From assembly GCF_007830735.1 (NCBI RefSeq), contig NZ_VLLN01000004.1, positions 62,001-126,000 on the forward strand: DNA of 64,000 bases, written 5' to 3'. The position numbers and the translations under genes are program-made. The notes below the pieces were generated by a model. That model was not told the origin of the DNA. It saw only the letters and a program-made list of their open reading frames with translations, and searched no databases. This document shows, in pieces, positions 26,846 through 35,479 of this stretch (positions are counted from its first letter, which is position 1; each line of letters opens with the position of its first letter). This DNA is from Geobacter argillaceus. GTDB taxonomy: Bacteria > Desulfobacterota > Desulfuromonadia > Geobacterales > DSM-12255.

Positions 26846-27718
26846 ATGTTGCGAGCAATTATTCTGTACTCCACCCTGATTTTCCTGCTCATGGCTCCAG
26901 CTCTGCATGCTGCGGAAAAAGCGGTTGCGCCGGCAAAGGAGACCGTGGAAAGCAGCGATGCCAAACGCGCCCAGGCACTCCTCGCCCGAGCTGTCGATTA
27001 CTATAAGGGAAACAAGGATCGGGCTCTTGCGGCCTTTTCGCGCGCGGGTGAATTCATCAACGGCGATCTTTACGTGTATGTGGTCGGAACGAATGGGCAG
27101 ATGCTCGCCAGTGGCGGGTCATCGTCCGCGCTGATCGGCCGCGACATTTCAGACTTGCGCGACGCCACGGGAAAGGCATTTATCCGGGAGATGATCGATA
27201 CCGCCAAGACCACGGGTGCCGGTACGGTGGAATACCGGTGGCTCAATCGCTCAGACCGGAAGATTGAGCGCAAAGTTGTCAACTATCAAAAGGTTGATGA
27301 CCGTATTATTGCTGTCGGGTTCTACATCCCACGGGCAAGCCAGGAGCAGGCCAAAACGTTACTGGACCAGGCCTCCAATGCCATTACGATCGACCAGACC
27401 TCTGCCTATACCGCATTCAATGACCTGAACGGCAAGTTCATTCAGGATGATCTCTACGTATTCGTGATCGATCTGAAGGACTCGAAATTCCGCGCTCACG
27501 GGGCAACACCCCGTCTCGTTGGTACTGATGCCCTGGATCTGAAAGATCCCACCGGCATGACCCTGCTCAAGAAAATGATCGCCAACGCCAAGCCAAGTGG
27601 TTACGGAAAGCTGGAATATCACTGGCGCAACCCGGTAACGGAAAAAGTGGAGAAGAAGACCACCTTCCTGCGCAAGGTGAATAATGTCATTGTCGGAGTC
27701 GGTTATTACACACGATAA
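26846..27718 (+). CDS. Exported protein with two tandem single-Cache domains
   Basis: The 290-residue protein has a signal peptide (MLRAIILYSTLIFLLMAPALHA) and two repeats of the same ligand-binding fold. The first has AFSRAGEFINGDLYVYVVG and VEYRWLNR; the second has AFNDLNGKFIQDDLYVFVID and LEYHWRNP, each ending in a VGFYIP or VGVGYYTR strand. These are sCache_2-type sensing domains. No transmembrane or output domain follows, so it is a free periplasmic protein that may bind a small molecule and act with another receptor. It is monocistronic, with its own promoter and a terminator. Confidence 0.85.
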   Translation: MLRAIILYSTLIFLLMAPALHAAEKAVAPAKETVESSDAKRAQALLARAVDYYKGNKDRALAAFSRAGEFINGDLYVYVVGTNGQMLASGGSSSALIGRDISDLRDATGKAFIREMIDTAKTTGAGTVEYRWLNRSDRKIERKVVNYQKVDDRIIAVGFYIPRASQEQAKTLLDQASNAITIDQTSAYTAFNDLNGKFIQDDLYVFVIDLKDSKFRAHGATPRLVGTDALDLKDPTGMTLLKKMIANAKPSGYGKLEYHWRNPVTEKVEKKTTFLRKVNNVIVGVGYYTR

Positions 27719-27782
27719 CTCTCCAGCAGGAGTTGAATGTCCACTATGGCCTGGATTCGTCTCTGCTGCCTGAAGTGAATGG

Positions 27783-27822
27783 AAAAGCGGCGTACCGTGA
27801 TTGCCCGGTACGCCGCTTTTTT
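27783..27822 (+). terminator. Intrinsic terminator
   Basis: A 14-base stem (27783-27796 with 27807-27820) with a ten-base loop is followed by a run of T. It ends the Cache-protein transcript. Confidence 0.85.
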
Positions 27823-27864
27823 GTCTAAGCCTCCCGCAATCCCAATGACGCGTGGTAACCCACT

Positions 27865-28779
27865 ATGAAATACGTCCTGCTGCTCCTTTTGAGCCTGTTA
27901 CTCTTCGCCCGCCCGTCATCCGGCGGGGAGCTCTCCCGCTTTGCCGTGGCGGTCGGGCCGGTGCCGGTCCTCAATACCCCTGACCCACGTGCCGTCTTCG
28001 GCGGCCATGACGGCAGAACTCTGGCCGTAGACCGCTGCGGCCAGCTTCGGACACTGGAGTTCGTGGCGCTGCCCGGCACACTCTTCACCATCCTGGAGGA
28101 GTTGGCCGTGCCCACGGGGGCGGTCTACCGGGTGACCAGTGCCGATTACTCCTACCCGAGCCGGAGCGGCTACTACATTGACAGCCGCCTGGTTCATCTT
28201 AAGGAGACGCGGTTGCCGGAACGGGTGCGGCGGTTGCCGGGCCGGGAAGAAATCGTCGCTCGCCTGGAAGGGATGGCGGGCCTTCCCTACGTCTGGGGGG
28301 GGAATATCCCGACAGGGGTCGAGGCGCTCCTCCAGCTCTATCCCCCGGCCGGGCACCTCGACCAGGCCGGACGGCGGCGCTGGCAGCTGTCCGGGGTCGA
28401 CTGCTCGGGGCTTCTCTATGCGGCAACGGATGGTTTCACCCCGCGCAACACCAGTTCCCTCGTGGGTTACGGTTCCCCGGTAGTGGTGGCGGGCCGTTCG
28501 GTGCGGCAGATTGTCGACTGCCTGGCACCGCTCGACCTCATCGCTTGGCCCGGCCATGTTCTGGTAGTGCTGGACCGGGAGCGGATCATCGAGAGCCGAC
28601 TCGACTGCGCTCATCCCGAACGGGGGGTGGTCATCTCGCCGCTCGGGGAGCGGCTCAAAGTAATCATGGCAACCAGACGACCGGTGGACCGGCTTAGCGC
28701 CGATCCGGGCACGGCAGCTCGCGAGTTCGTGGTACGGCGCTGGTTCAGAGTTCCTTTCCCCACGCACCTCATACCTTAA
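27865..28779 (+). CDS. NlpC/P60-family cell-wall hydrolase
   Basis: The 304-residue exported protein (signal MKYVLLLLLSLLLFARPSSG) has an SH3-like N-terminal part and a C-terminal NlpC/P60 domain. The catalytic pieces are GLPYVWGG, VDCSGLLYAA with Cys180, and AWPGHVLVVLD with His231. Such enzymes cut peptide bonds in peptidoglycan. An unusually long insert (GVEALLQLYPPAGHLDQAGR) lies between the WGG and the cysteine. The ribosome site is weak. Gene order gives no further hint; the neighbour on the right is convergent. Confidence 0.85.
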   Translation: MKYVLLLLLSLLLFARPSSGGELSRFAVAVGPVPVLNTPDPRAVFGGHDGRTLAVDRCGQLRTLEFVALPGTLFTILEELAVPTGAVYRVTSADYSYPSRSGYYIDSRLVHLKETRLPERVRRLPGREEIVARLEGMAGLPYVWGGNIPTGVEALLQLYPPAGHLDQAGRRRWQLSGVDCSGLLYAATDGFTPRNTSSLVGYGSPVVVAGRSVRQIVDCLAPLDLIAWPGHVLVVLDRERIIESRLDCAHPERGVVISPLGERLKVIMATRRPVDRLSADPGTAAREFVVRRWFRVPFPTHLIP

Positions 28780-28780
28780 T

Positions 28781-30187
28781 TTATTCCGCACAGCAGGAAA
28801 GCTTGCTGATATCCCGGCTGAATCCCTGGGCGCAGAGCCTTAACCCCTCGCCGATGGAGGGGTAGACGTGCAGGGTGTTGGCCAGGTCCTCAACGGTTGC
28901 CCTGAGGCGGATGGCCAGGGCTGCCTCGTTGATTAGTTCGGCGCCCCGGTGACAGGCGAGGTGGACGCCGATGATCCGTCTGCTGGCCCGGTCGGCCACC
29001 ATGGTGATGATGCCGGCGGTGTGGCCGGTGACGTGGGCCTTGGGGATGGCGCTGACCGACAGGCTGTTGGTCACCGGGTCGATACCGGCCTGGCGGGCAG
29101 ATTCCTCCGTATGGCCGACGAGGCCGATTTCCGGGTCGGTGAAGATTGCCATGGGGACCGTCAGGTAATCCATGGTGCAGCCGCAGTCCGGATTGAACAT
29201 GTCGTCCACGGCAACGATCCCCTCCCTGGCCCCGGCCGACGCGATCATCATGCCGCCGATGGCGTCTCCCGCTGCCCAGATGCCGGGAACGCTGGTCCGC
29301 ATGGTGCTGTCCACCGTGACGAAGCCGTGTCGGTCCACAGCAATGCCGATCTCTTCCAGGCCGATCCTGGCCGTGGCCGGTGCGGTTCCCACGGCAACCA
29401 GCAGGCGCTCGCCGGTGAATTCGTGCCGCCGGCCGTGCAGGTCGGCCGAGACCACGGTCTGGCCGCCCACGGAGGAGACCGAGCAGAACGCCGCATCCGT
29501 CACGATGTGCACCCCTTCGGCCACCAGGACCTCCTGCAGGGCCAGGGCTACTGCGGGAGAAATGGCCGGGAGAAGGCGGGGGCCATGCTCCAGGATCGTG
29601 ACCCGAACCCCGAGGCGGTGGAACATCTGCCCGAGTTCCACGGCAATGACCCCTCCGCCGATGATCACCAGGGATTCGGGCAACTCTTTGAGCAGCAGCG
29701 CACTGCGACTGGTCAGGAAGGCACTGCCGGCAAGGCCCGGGATCTCGGGGATGCGCGGGTTCCCCCCCACCGCGATCAGGATGTGGTCGCTACTGAACTG
29801 CCGCTCTTCCACGACAACGGTCCGCTGGTCGACAAACCGGGCGGTCCCCTTGACCAGTTCCAGGTTGGGAATCTGCTGCAGCACCTCCAGGTAGCGGGCT
29901 GTGCGCAGGTGTCCGACCACCACGTCCTTGTGGGCTGACAGGACCTGAAAGTCGATAGTACCGGATCTTTTCGCGAGGCCGATCCTTGCCCCAAGGCCGG
30001 CTTCGTGGTTAAATAGTGCGGCATGGATCAGGGTCTTGCTCGGGATGCACCCCCAGTTGATGCAGGTGCCGCCGAGCACGCTCTTTTCGATCATCACGAT
30101 GCTGGCGCCGTGGGAGCTGGCGCGGAGAGCGGCGGCAAAGGCGGTCGAGCCTGAGCCTATGATGATGACGTCCGGGGATGTGTTCAT
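28781..30187 (-). CDS. merA: Mercuric reductase-type flavoprotein disulfide reductase
   Basis: The 468-residue protein is a pyridine nucleotide-disulfide oxidoreductase: FAD site IIIGSGSTAFAAALRA, redox pair GGTCINWGCIPSK (Cys42, Cys47), a second nucleotide site LVIIGGGVIAVELGQMF, and dimerisation domain with HVYPSIGEGLRL. It ends with LSCCAE, the vicinal C-terminal cysteine pair that hands Hg2+ to the active site in mercuric reductases, and keeps the tyrosine before the EGL motif. The N-terminal MerP-like domain of some MerA proteins is absent. No merR, merT or merP is nearby; a Crp/Fnr gene is divergent. AGGAGG precedes the ATG at 30187. Confidence 0.85.
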   Translation of the reverse strand: MNTSPDVIIIGSGSTAFAAALRASSHGASIVMIEKSVLGGTCINWGCIPSKTLIHAALFNHEAGLGARIGLAKRSGTIDFQVLSAHKDVVVGHLRTARYLEVLQQIPNLELVKGTARFVDQRTVVVEERQFSSDHILIAVGGNPRIPEIPGLAGSAFLTSRSALLLKELPESLVIIGGGVIAVELGQMFHRLGVRVTILEHGPRLLPAISPAVALALQEVLVAEGVHIVTDAAFCSVSSVGGQTVVSADLHGRRHEFTGERLLVAVGTAPATARIGLEEIGIAVDRHGFVTVDSTMRTSVPGIWAAGDAIGGMMIASAGAREGIVAVDDMFNPDCGCTMDYLTVPMAIFTDPEIGLVGHTEESARQAGIDPVTNSLSVSAIPKAHVTGHTAGIITMVADRASRRIIGVHLACHRGAELINEAALAIRLRATVEDLANTLHVYPSIGEGLRLCAQGFSRDISKLSCCAE

Positions 30188-30315
30188 GCGAACCGCCTCC
30201 TTACCTGAAATCAAGTGTACCCGAAACCTGCTGCCCGGCAATGTCCGCAGCCGGTTGAGGCAAACCCTGCCGGCCCGCGGGCCGCTCTGCAGGCGAAGTA
30301 CCCCGGTGAGCCCCC

Positions 30316-31011
30316 ATGGAAATTCAGGAAATTCTCAAACAATCGCTGCTCTTTGCCGGCCTGGATGCCGAAAACCTGGCCGAGGTGGCTGCCATCGCCA
30401 TTCGCCGCACCTTTGTCAAGGGGGAAACCCTTTTCGGCGAAGGAGAGCCGGCCACCGGTTTCTACCTGCTGGCCAAAGGGGGAATGAAGCTCTGCAAGGT
30501 CTCACCTGACGGTCGTGAAAAGGTGCTCCACTTCGTTCACCCCGGCGAGACCTTTGCCGAGGCTGCTTTTTTCGGCGACGGCCGGTATCCGGCCGAGGCG
30601 AGGGCCATCGATGGCGGCGAAGCACTCTGTTTTCCGAAAGATGCCTTCATGGGGCTTCTGGAGCGTAACCCCCGGTTCTCCATGAACCTGATCGTTTCGT
30701 TGTCGCTTCTGCTGCGGCGTTTTGCCAGGCAGATCGAAGAACTCTCTTTTGCCGAAGTCCCCAACCGGCTCGCCGCCTATCTGGTGGAACTGGCGGCCCG
30801 CAAGGCGACCACCTTTCAGGGCAAGACCTACCTGGACCTGGATATCAAAAAAGGTGAACTGGCGTCCCGGTTGGGGACGGTCAGCGAGACCCTTTCCCGC
30901 ACGTTCCGCAAGCTGAAGGAAGACGGCCTGCTGGAGGTGGACGGAAGTCGGGTCACGATCTTCGATATGTCCCGCCTCACTGAATTGGCCGGCCGCACCG
31001 GACCGGCCTGA
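30316..31011 (+). CDS. Crp/Fnr family transcription regulator
   Basis: The 231-residue protein has an N-terminal cyclic-nucleotide-type beta-barrel (KGETLFGEGEPATGFYLLAKG and HPGETFAEAAFF), a dimerisation helix, and a C-terminal helix-turn-helix (KKGELASRLGTVSETLSRTF). The cysteines of oxygen-sensing Fnr are not placed in the FNR pattern, so it is unlikely to hold a 4Fe-4S cluster; a haem or small-ligand sensor is possible. It is divergent from the merA-like gene with a 128-base gap, so it may control that gene, which is inference. Confidence 0.88.
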   Translation: MEIQEILKQSLLFAGLDAENLAEVAAIAIRRTFVKGETLFGEGEPATGFYLLAKGGMKLCKVSPDGREKVLHFVHPGETFAEAAFFGDGRYPAEARAIDGGEALCFPKDAFMGLLERNPRFSMNLIVSLSLLLRRFARQIEELSFAEVPNRLAAYLVELAARKATTFQGKTYLDLDIKKGELASRLGTVSETLSRTFRKLKEDGLLEVDGSRVTIFDMSRLTELAGRTGPA

Positions 31012-31115
31012 TCCGTGAGTTCTGAAGCCCTCTGCCGTTTTGCCGGGCTTCCCCGGCCCATGGATTCAGTCGCTGTTTTATTTTGGTAATAATTTTCAAA
31101 CGGAGAGAATTCCGC

Positions 31116-31143
31116 TTGATTCCGGGCAAAACTTCCCGATAAT
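31116..31143 (+). promoter_or_regulatory. Possible promoter
   Basis: TTGATT (31116-31121) and GATAAT (31138-31143) are 16 bases apart, 120 bases before the next gene start. The rest of the 250-base gap shows nothing else recognisable. Confidence 0.4.
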
Positions 31144-31262
31144 TGAACATACGCAGTTCCCGTGGGTGAGCGAAGCAGGGCGTGGCGGAGCCGCTACGAA
31201 TTCGGCGGTACGTTCAGATGGTACGGGGAGCTTGCGCAGGGATGGTTGTCGAGAGGTGGATC

Positions 31263-31700
31263 ATGAATGCCCTGGAGATTGACGAAGCCATTGATCTGTA
31301 CGTGAATGACCGGATGGAGAATGGGAGGGAGCATGCTCGCGAGCGCTTTCTCGCTTTTACCTACCTCAGGCACAGCAGCAGCGAGGTGCGGGAGTTCCTG
31401 AAGAAGGTGGCCGGGTTGTCGCGCTATTACATCAACTTCCTGCGGGTGATGGAAAACCCGTTTAAAGGGCCTGAATTCGCCTGGTTTGCCTCCATGGTAA
31501 CTGTGGCGATCTATGCCTGCATTCTGCTGACAGACGATGAAAACCGCCTGCTGGGGATCGGTCTCCTGTCGGGAACCATCGTCTATGCAGTCTCGCTGAT
31601 CGTTGCCGTGGCCCGTAACTGGTGCAACGTGGGGGTCATGATCGCCATCTACCGGGAAATCGTCCAACTGGCCGAGAACGAGATGGAGAGTGCCGTCTGA
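31263..31700 (+). CDS. Two-helix membrane protein, function unknown
   Basis: The 145-residue protein has a charged N-terminal helical half (IDEAIDLYVNDRMENGREHA) and two membrane helices (MVTVAIYACILLT and LLSGTIVYAVSLIVAVA). The arrangement is that of a small membrane protein with a cytoplasmic N-terminal part. I do not recognise a family. The start at 31263 has GAGGTG close upstream; ATGs at 31218 and 31242 are less likely. An intrinsic terminator follows the stop. Confidence 0.65.
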   Translation: MNALEIDEAIDLYVNDRMENGREHARERFLAFTYLRHSSSEVREFLKKVAGLSRYYINFLRVMENPFKGPEFAWFASMVTVAIYACILLTDDENRLLGIGLLSGTIVYAVSLIVAVARNWCNVGVMIAIYREIVQLAENEMESAV

Positions 31701-31735
31701 ACCGGGGTTTGGACCGGGGTTGGAGTAGAGGTAAC

Positions 31736-31764
31736 AAAGGCGGCCCAAGTGGGACCGCCTTTTT
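31736..31764 (+). terminator. Intrinsic terminator
   Basis: AAAGGCGG and CCGCCTTTTT form a stem with an internal bulge, ending in five T. It follows the two-helix membrane protein gene. Confidence 0.75.
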
Positions 31765-31782
31765 CGTGTGGTGGGTTGAAGG

Positions 31783-32163
31783 TCAGTGTGATGTACCGGG
31801 CTCGGTCTTGCCGAAATTGAAGGCCGCCTTTGCCTGCTCGATCGACTCCATCTCCTTCAACCGTTCACCCAGCCAGAGGTGGATGTTGCGGGCCGATTCG
31901 TAGTTGAGGATGACGCCGCTGTCCACGACGCGGACCACGCTGTTCTTAAGATCATCCGGCTCCTCGCCCACCACGTTGCCGATAGTGCCGTTGGCGTTGA
32001 TCTCATGGGTGATGCTGTTGGGCAGGGGGGTCCGTTCCAGGTAAAAATTGACCACCAGTTCGCCGCGCGGCGAGACGCCGCCGTGGGCTCCGTTCACATA
32101 GACCGGGTTGTAGCCGTAGTTGAAGATGTACTTGAATTTCACTTCCGGATTCTTTCCTGACAC
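31783..32163 (-). CDS. Conserved small protein, function unknown
   Basis: The 126-residue protein begins at a GTG with GGAGGAG just upstream. It has no signal peptide. The first half (FKYIFNYGYNPVYVNGAHGG and RGELVVNFYLERTPLPN) predicts beta strands, and the C-terminal part is helical (NIHLWLGERLKEMESIEQ). The layout resembles small DUF3467-like proteins, but I cannot confirm that. It is transcribed in the same direction as, and after, the coiled-coil protein gene, with a terminator between them. Confidence 0.7.
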   Translation of the reverse strand: MSGKNPEVKFKYIFNYGYNPVYVNGAHGGVSPRGELVVNFYLERTPLPNSITHEINANGTIGNVVGEEPDDLKNSVVRVVDSGVILNYESARNIHLWLGERLKEMESIEQAKAAFNFGKTEPGTSH

Positions 32164-32257
32164 GTATCTCCTCCTGATTGCCGATGGTCGTTCGTCGCCG
32201 GCATCCTATCATACGGGAGAGGCAGCCGCAACCTCCCGCGTATGGCGCCGGAAAACG

Positions 32258-32281
32258 AAAAGCCGCCATCCGGCGGCTTTT
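32258..32281. terminator. Bidirectional intrinsic terminator
   Basis: AAAAGCCGCC (32258-32267) and GGCGGCTTTT (32272-32281) form a perfect ten-base stem with a four-base loop. Confidence 0.85.
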
Positions 32282-32306
32282 CCGAAGCAATAAATTGAAG
32301 ACCGGT

Positions 32307-32750
32307 CTATTTGACCTGCAGACCTTCCTTCATATCTTTCAGGTCTTTCTTGGTATCTTCCTTGATTTCCTTGATCTGCTGCTTTTTCTTTTCCTTCTTC
32401 AGCTTGGCCTTTTCCTTGGCCTCACCGACCTCTTTCTTCTTCTCTTCTACCTTCTGCACGGTCTCCTGCTTCTTCTTTTCCAGTTCCGCCGCCTTTTCCT
32501 GCCGCTTCTTCTTCATCTCGGCAGCCTTTTCGTCCTGCTTGGCCTTTTTGTCCTTCAGTTCCTGCTCCTTCTTACCCATCTTTTCTTTGGCTTCGGCCTC
32601 TTTCTTCCCCATCTTTTCCTTCAAGGCCTCTTCCTTTTTGAGAAGCGCGCCGGTCGGGGAGTACTCCTTCTCTGCTTCGGCCGCCAGGACCGAACCGGCG
32701 AGGGTGAGGGCGGCGACAATGGCGACGAGCGTTGCTGCAACTTTCTTCAT
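32307..32750 (-). CDS. Exported Lys/Glu-rich coiled-coil protein
   Basis: The 147-residue protein has a signal peptide (MKKVAATLVAIVAALTLAGSVLA) and a mature part made almost wholly of lysine, glutamate, alanine and glutamine in coiled-coil heptads, including near-repeats KKEEALKEKMG and KKEAEAKEKMG. It would be a long soluble helix in the periplasm, or bind the surface. The composition recalls histone-like or TolA-like helices, but no family can be named. It has its own ribosome site (AGGAGG) and terminator, so it is probably transcribed alone. Confidence 0.75.
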   Translation of the reverse strand: MKKVAATLVAIVAALTLAGSVLAAEAEKEYSPTGALLKKEEALKEKMGKKEAEAKEKMGKKEQELKDKKAKQDEKAAEMKKKRQEKAAELEKKKQETVQKVEEKKKEVGEAKEKAKLKKEKKKQQIKEIKEDTKKDLKDMKEGLQVK

Positions 32751-32926
32751 GATGACCTCCTTGGATGTGATAACGACCCGTGGAAAGATACCACAATTAT
32801 GTCCGATGGCAAGCGGAAGCGCTTTGCCGGCGGTTATGCCGCCTCTCCCTTGATTTCCGGCAGCGCCTCTGTTACAAATACCCTCCCGTTTTCCGATCCT
32901 CCATCACAACCGGTGTTCCCGACATT

Positions 32927-34966
32927 ATGGCCAAACCGTATCTCGCCAACCTGAATCCCGAACAGTTCGAAGCCGTTCGCCAGACCGAAGGGCCGCTGCT
33001 GGTCCTGGCCGGCGCCGGTTCGGGCAAGACCCGGGTCATTACCTGTCGGATCGGCTATCTCCTGAAGGAGCGCCATGTGCCGCCGGAAAGCATCCTGGCC
33101 GTCACCTTCACCAACAAGGCGGCCAAGGAGATGGCCGAACGGCTGACCGAGCTGGTGGGGAGCAAGGCGTGCGAAGGGATGATCATTGCCACCTTCCACT
33201 CCCTCTGCGTCAGGATACTGCGCCGCGAGATCCACCATCTCGGGTACCGTCCCGGCTTCACCATCTACAATACCGCCGACCAGGTGGGGCTGCTCCGTCA
33301 GGTGATGCGGGAGGCGGGACTGGACAGTTCGGTCATCAAGCCGGAGTTGATCCTCTGGAAGATCTCCGGTGCCAAGAACCAGATGCAGACCCCGGACCGC
33401 TACGAGCCCCGCTGGAGCAACGATGTGGAACTGGCCACGGCCCGCGTCTACCCCCGCTACCAGGCGGCCCTCAAGGCGTGCAATGCCGTCGATTTCGACG
33501 ACATCATCCTGCTGACCGTCGGGCTGCTCCGGGACCATCCCAAGGTCCTGGCCCACTGGCAGGAGCGGTTCCGCTACCTGATGGTGGACGAGTACCAGGA
33601 TACCAACGCTGCCCAGTACCTCCTGATTTCGTTCCTGGCTGCCGGGACCAGGAATCTGTGCGTGGTGGGGGATGACGACCAGTCCATCTATGGCTGGCGC
33701 GGGGCCGACGTGCGAAAGATCCTCGCTTTCGAGGAGGATTACCCCGGCTGCCGGGTGATCAAGCTGGAGCAGAACTACCGCTCCACCGGCAACATCCTGG
33801 CCGCGGCCAACAGCGTGATCCGCAGGAACGTCCAGCGCAAGGCCAAATCCCTCTGGACCGCTGCCGGCGAAGGGCGGCCCATCGACCTCGTGGTGGCCGG
33901 CGATGACGAAGCCGAGTCGACGCTGGTGGTTGAGCGTCTGCAGGCGGAGCGGGTGCGGCACGACCGCGCCTATGGCGACTTCGCCATCCTCTACCGGACC
34001 AATGCCCAGAGCAGGGCCTTTGAGGAACAGCTCCGGATGGCCGGCATCCCCTATGTGCTGGTCGGCGGGATGCAGTTCTACGACCGGAAGGAGGTAAAGG
34101 ACGTTCTTTCCTATCTCCGGGTCCTTGCCAATCCGGCGGACGAACAGGCGCTGCTCCGGATCGTCAACTTTCCCCGGCGTGGAATCGGCGAGGGTACGGC
34201 CACCAAGCTGATCCAGTGGTCACTTGAGCACCGCTGTACTGTTTTGGAGGCGTTTGCCCGGGTGGACGAACTGCCGGGTATTGCCGAGCCGGTGCGGATC
34301 AAGATCCTGGCCTTCTGCACGATGCTCCGGGAAGAGGCGGCCCGCTTCAAACGGGGACGCCTGGCCCTGCATGCCAGCGAGCTGTTCCAGAGGCTCGGCA
34401 TCGACGCGGAACTCCAGCGGACCGAGGACGACCGGAACGTGGCGCGGCGCAAGATGGAGAACGTGGAGCAGGTGGTCAACTCCCTGGCAACCTACGAGGA
34501 ACGGACCATGGGTGCCACCCTGGCCGGCTTCCTGGAGAAGGTGGCGCTGATGGATGAGGACCGCTTCACCGGCAAGGACAAAAAGGAGCAGAGCGAGGAT
34601 GCGGTGACCCTCATGTCGCTCCATGCCAGCAAGGGGCTGGAATTTCCGTACGTCTTTCTGGTCGGGTTGGAAGAGGATATCCTCCCCCACAAGCGGTCCA
34701 TGGAGGACGGCGGCACCGTGGAAGAGGAGCGCCGCCTTTGCTACGTGGGGATCACGCGGGCACGCAAACACCTGACCATCACCCGCTGCGAGCGGCGCAA
34801 GAAGTACGGCAGGATGGAGGAGCGGCAGCCGAGCCGTTTTCTCGACGAGATACCGGCGGACCTCTTGAACGTGGAGGGGGGGAGTGGCACGCGGGTTGTC
34901 AGCGAGGAGGAGAGTGACAAGCTGGCCAGCAACACCTTTGCCCGGCTGAAGGCGATGATGGGGTGA
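32927..34966 (+). CDS. UvrD/Rep/PcrA superfamily 1 DNA helicase
   Basis: The 679-residue protein has the complete set of superfamily 1A helicase motifs: Q-motif LNPEQFEAVR, Walker A AGAGSGKT at 28-35, motif II LMVDEYQDTN, motif III VGDDDQSIYGWRGAD, motif IV LEQNYRST, motif V SLHASKGLEFPYVFLVG and motif VI RRLCYVGITRARKHL. It unwinds DNA 3' to 5' in repair and replication-fork restart. The length is near that of Rep and PcrA. The start at 32927 (MAKPYL) is chosen because homologues begin with L-N-P-E-Q soon after the start; its ribosome site is weak. Confidence 0.93.
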   Translation: MAKPYLANLNPEQFEAVRQTEGPLLVLAGAGSGKTRVITCRIGYLLKERHVPPESILAVTFTNKAAKEMAERLTELVGSKACEGMIIATFHSLCVRILRREIHHLGYRPGFTIYNTADQVGLLRQVMREAGLDSSVIKPELILWKISGAKNQMQTPDRYEPRWSNDVELATARVYPRYQAALKACNAVDFDDIILLTVGLLRDHPKVLAHWQERFRYLMVDEYQDTNAAQYLLISFLAAGTRNLCVVGDDDQSIYGWRGADVRKILAFEEDYPGCRVIKLEQNYRSTGNILAAANSVIRRNVQRKAKSLWTAAGEGRPIDLVVAGDDEAESTLVVERLQAERVRHDRAYGDFAILYRTNAQSRAFEEQLRMAGIPYVLVGGMQFYDRKEVKDVLSYLRVLANPADEQALLRIVNFPRRGIGEGTATKLIQWSLEHRCTVLEAFARVDELPGIAEPVRIKILAFCTMLREEAARFKRGRLALHASELFQRLGIDAELQRTEDDRNVARRKMENVEQVVNSLATYEERTMGATLAGFLEKVALMDEDRFTGKDKKEQSEDAVTLMSLHASKGLEFPYVFLVGLEEDILPHKRSMEDGGTVEEERRLCYVGITRARKHLTITRCERRKKYGRMEERQPSRFLDEIPADLLNVEGGSGTRVVSEEESDKLASNTFARLKAMMG

Positions 34967-35010
34967 AGCCGGTCCTGCGTGGTCAGACTCTACGCCCTGT
35001 TTTTGCCTTT

Positions 35011-35148
35011 TCAGGAAGCTTTTGAAAGAATATCCGCAGCCCACTGGTTGAGGCTCATTCCGTGAGCTTCAGCCATCATGGCGGCACGGGCATGGACTTC
35101 AGGCGGGACTCGCAGCATAAGTGTTTGAATTTCAGTTTTATATTGCTG
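35011..35148 (-). pseudogene. HicB-like antitoxin C-terminal remnant
   Basis: In the same frame as the antitoxin upstream, right after its stop, 45 codons encode QQYKTEIQTL then MLRVPPEVHARAAMMAEAH and GMSLNQWAADILSKAS. This is the ribbon-helix-helix DNA-binding tail typical of HicB antitoxins. The HicB ligand or nuclease-inhibiting domain is absent. A short ORF could start at an ATG at 35118, but there is no ribosome site. It is best read as a gene fragment. Confidence 0.6.
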
Positions 35149-35469
35149 TCAGACTGCGATGACAGTGGTTTCAATTCTGACATGGAGGGATTTTTTAATG
35201 GTGGCGAAGATAGTCGATAGATTCTCCATGGTTGGATTTCCGGAAGCGGAAAGCATGCGGTGAAGACTTTTACTTGGCTTTTGAACTTCTGCGGCTAATC
35301 GCTCGAATCCGACTGTTGCGTTTATGAGGTCTCTTAAAATCAGTTTGGCGGTTGCTGAATCGCCATCGAGCAATAAATCGACCGCTTCATGAAGCAGTGA
35401 TTTGGCAAAATCGGGGTCGCACTCAACCCGTTTTTTTATGGTTTCTTTGAAGTCTCTTGTCAGGGCCAT
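35149..35469 (-). CDS. HigA-type addiction module antitoxin
   Basis: The 106-residue protein fits the family of putative addiction-module antidote proteins: MALTRDFKETIKKRVE, FAKSLLHEAVDLLLDGD, then a helix-turn-helix with FERLAAEVQKPSKSLHRMLS and NPTMENLSTIFATIKKSL. Such antitoxins bind DNA and neutralise a RelE/HigB-like toxin encoded just upstream, in toxin-first order. GGGAGG stands before the ATG. Its toxin has lost its N-terminal half (35480-35695), so the antitoxin is an orphan that may protect against related toxins elsewhere. That last point is inference. Confidence 0.8.
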   Translation of the reverse strand: MALTRDFKETIKKRVECDPDFAKSLLHEAVDLLLDGDSATAKLILRDLINATVGFERLAAEVQKPSKSLHRMLSASGNPTMENLSTIFATIKKSLHVRIETTVIAV

Positions 35470-35479
35470 TTTGTCCTCC

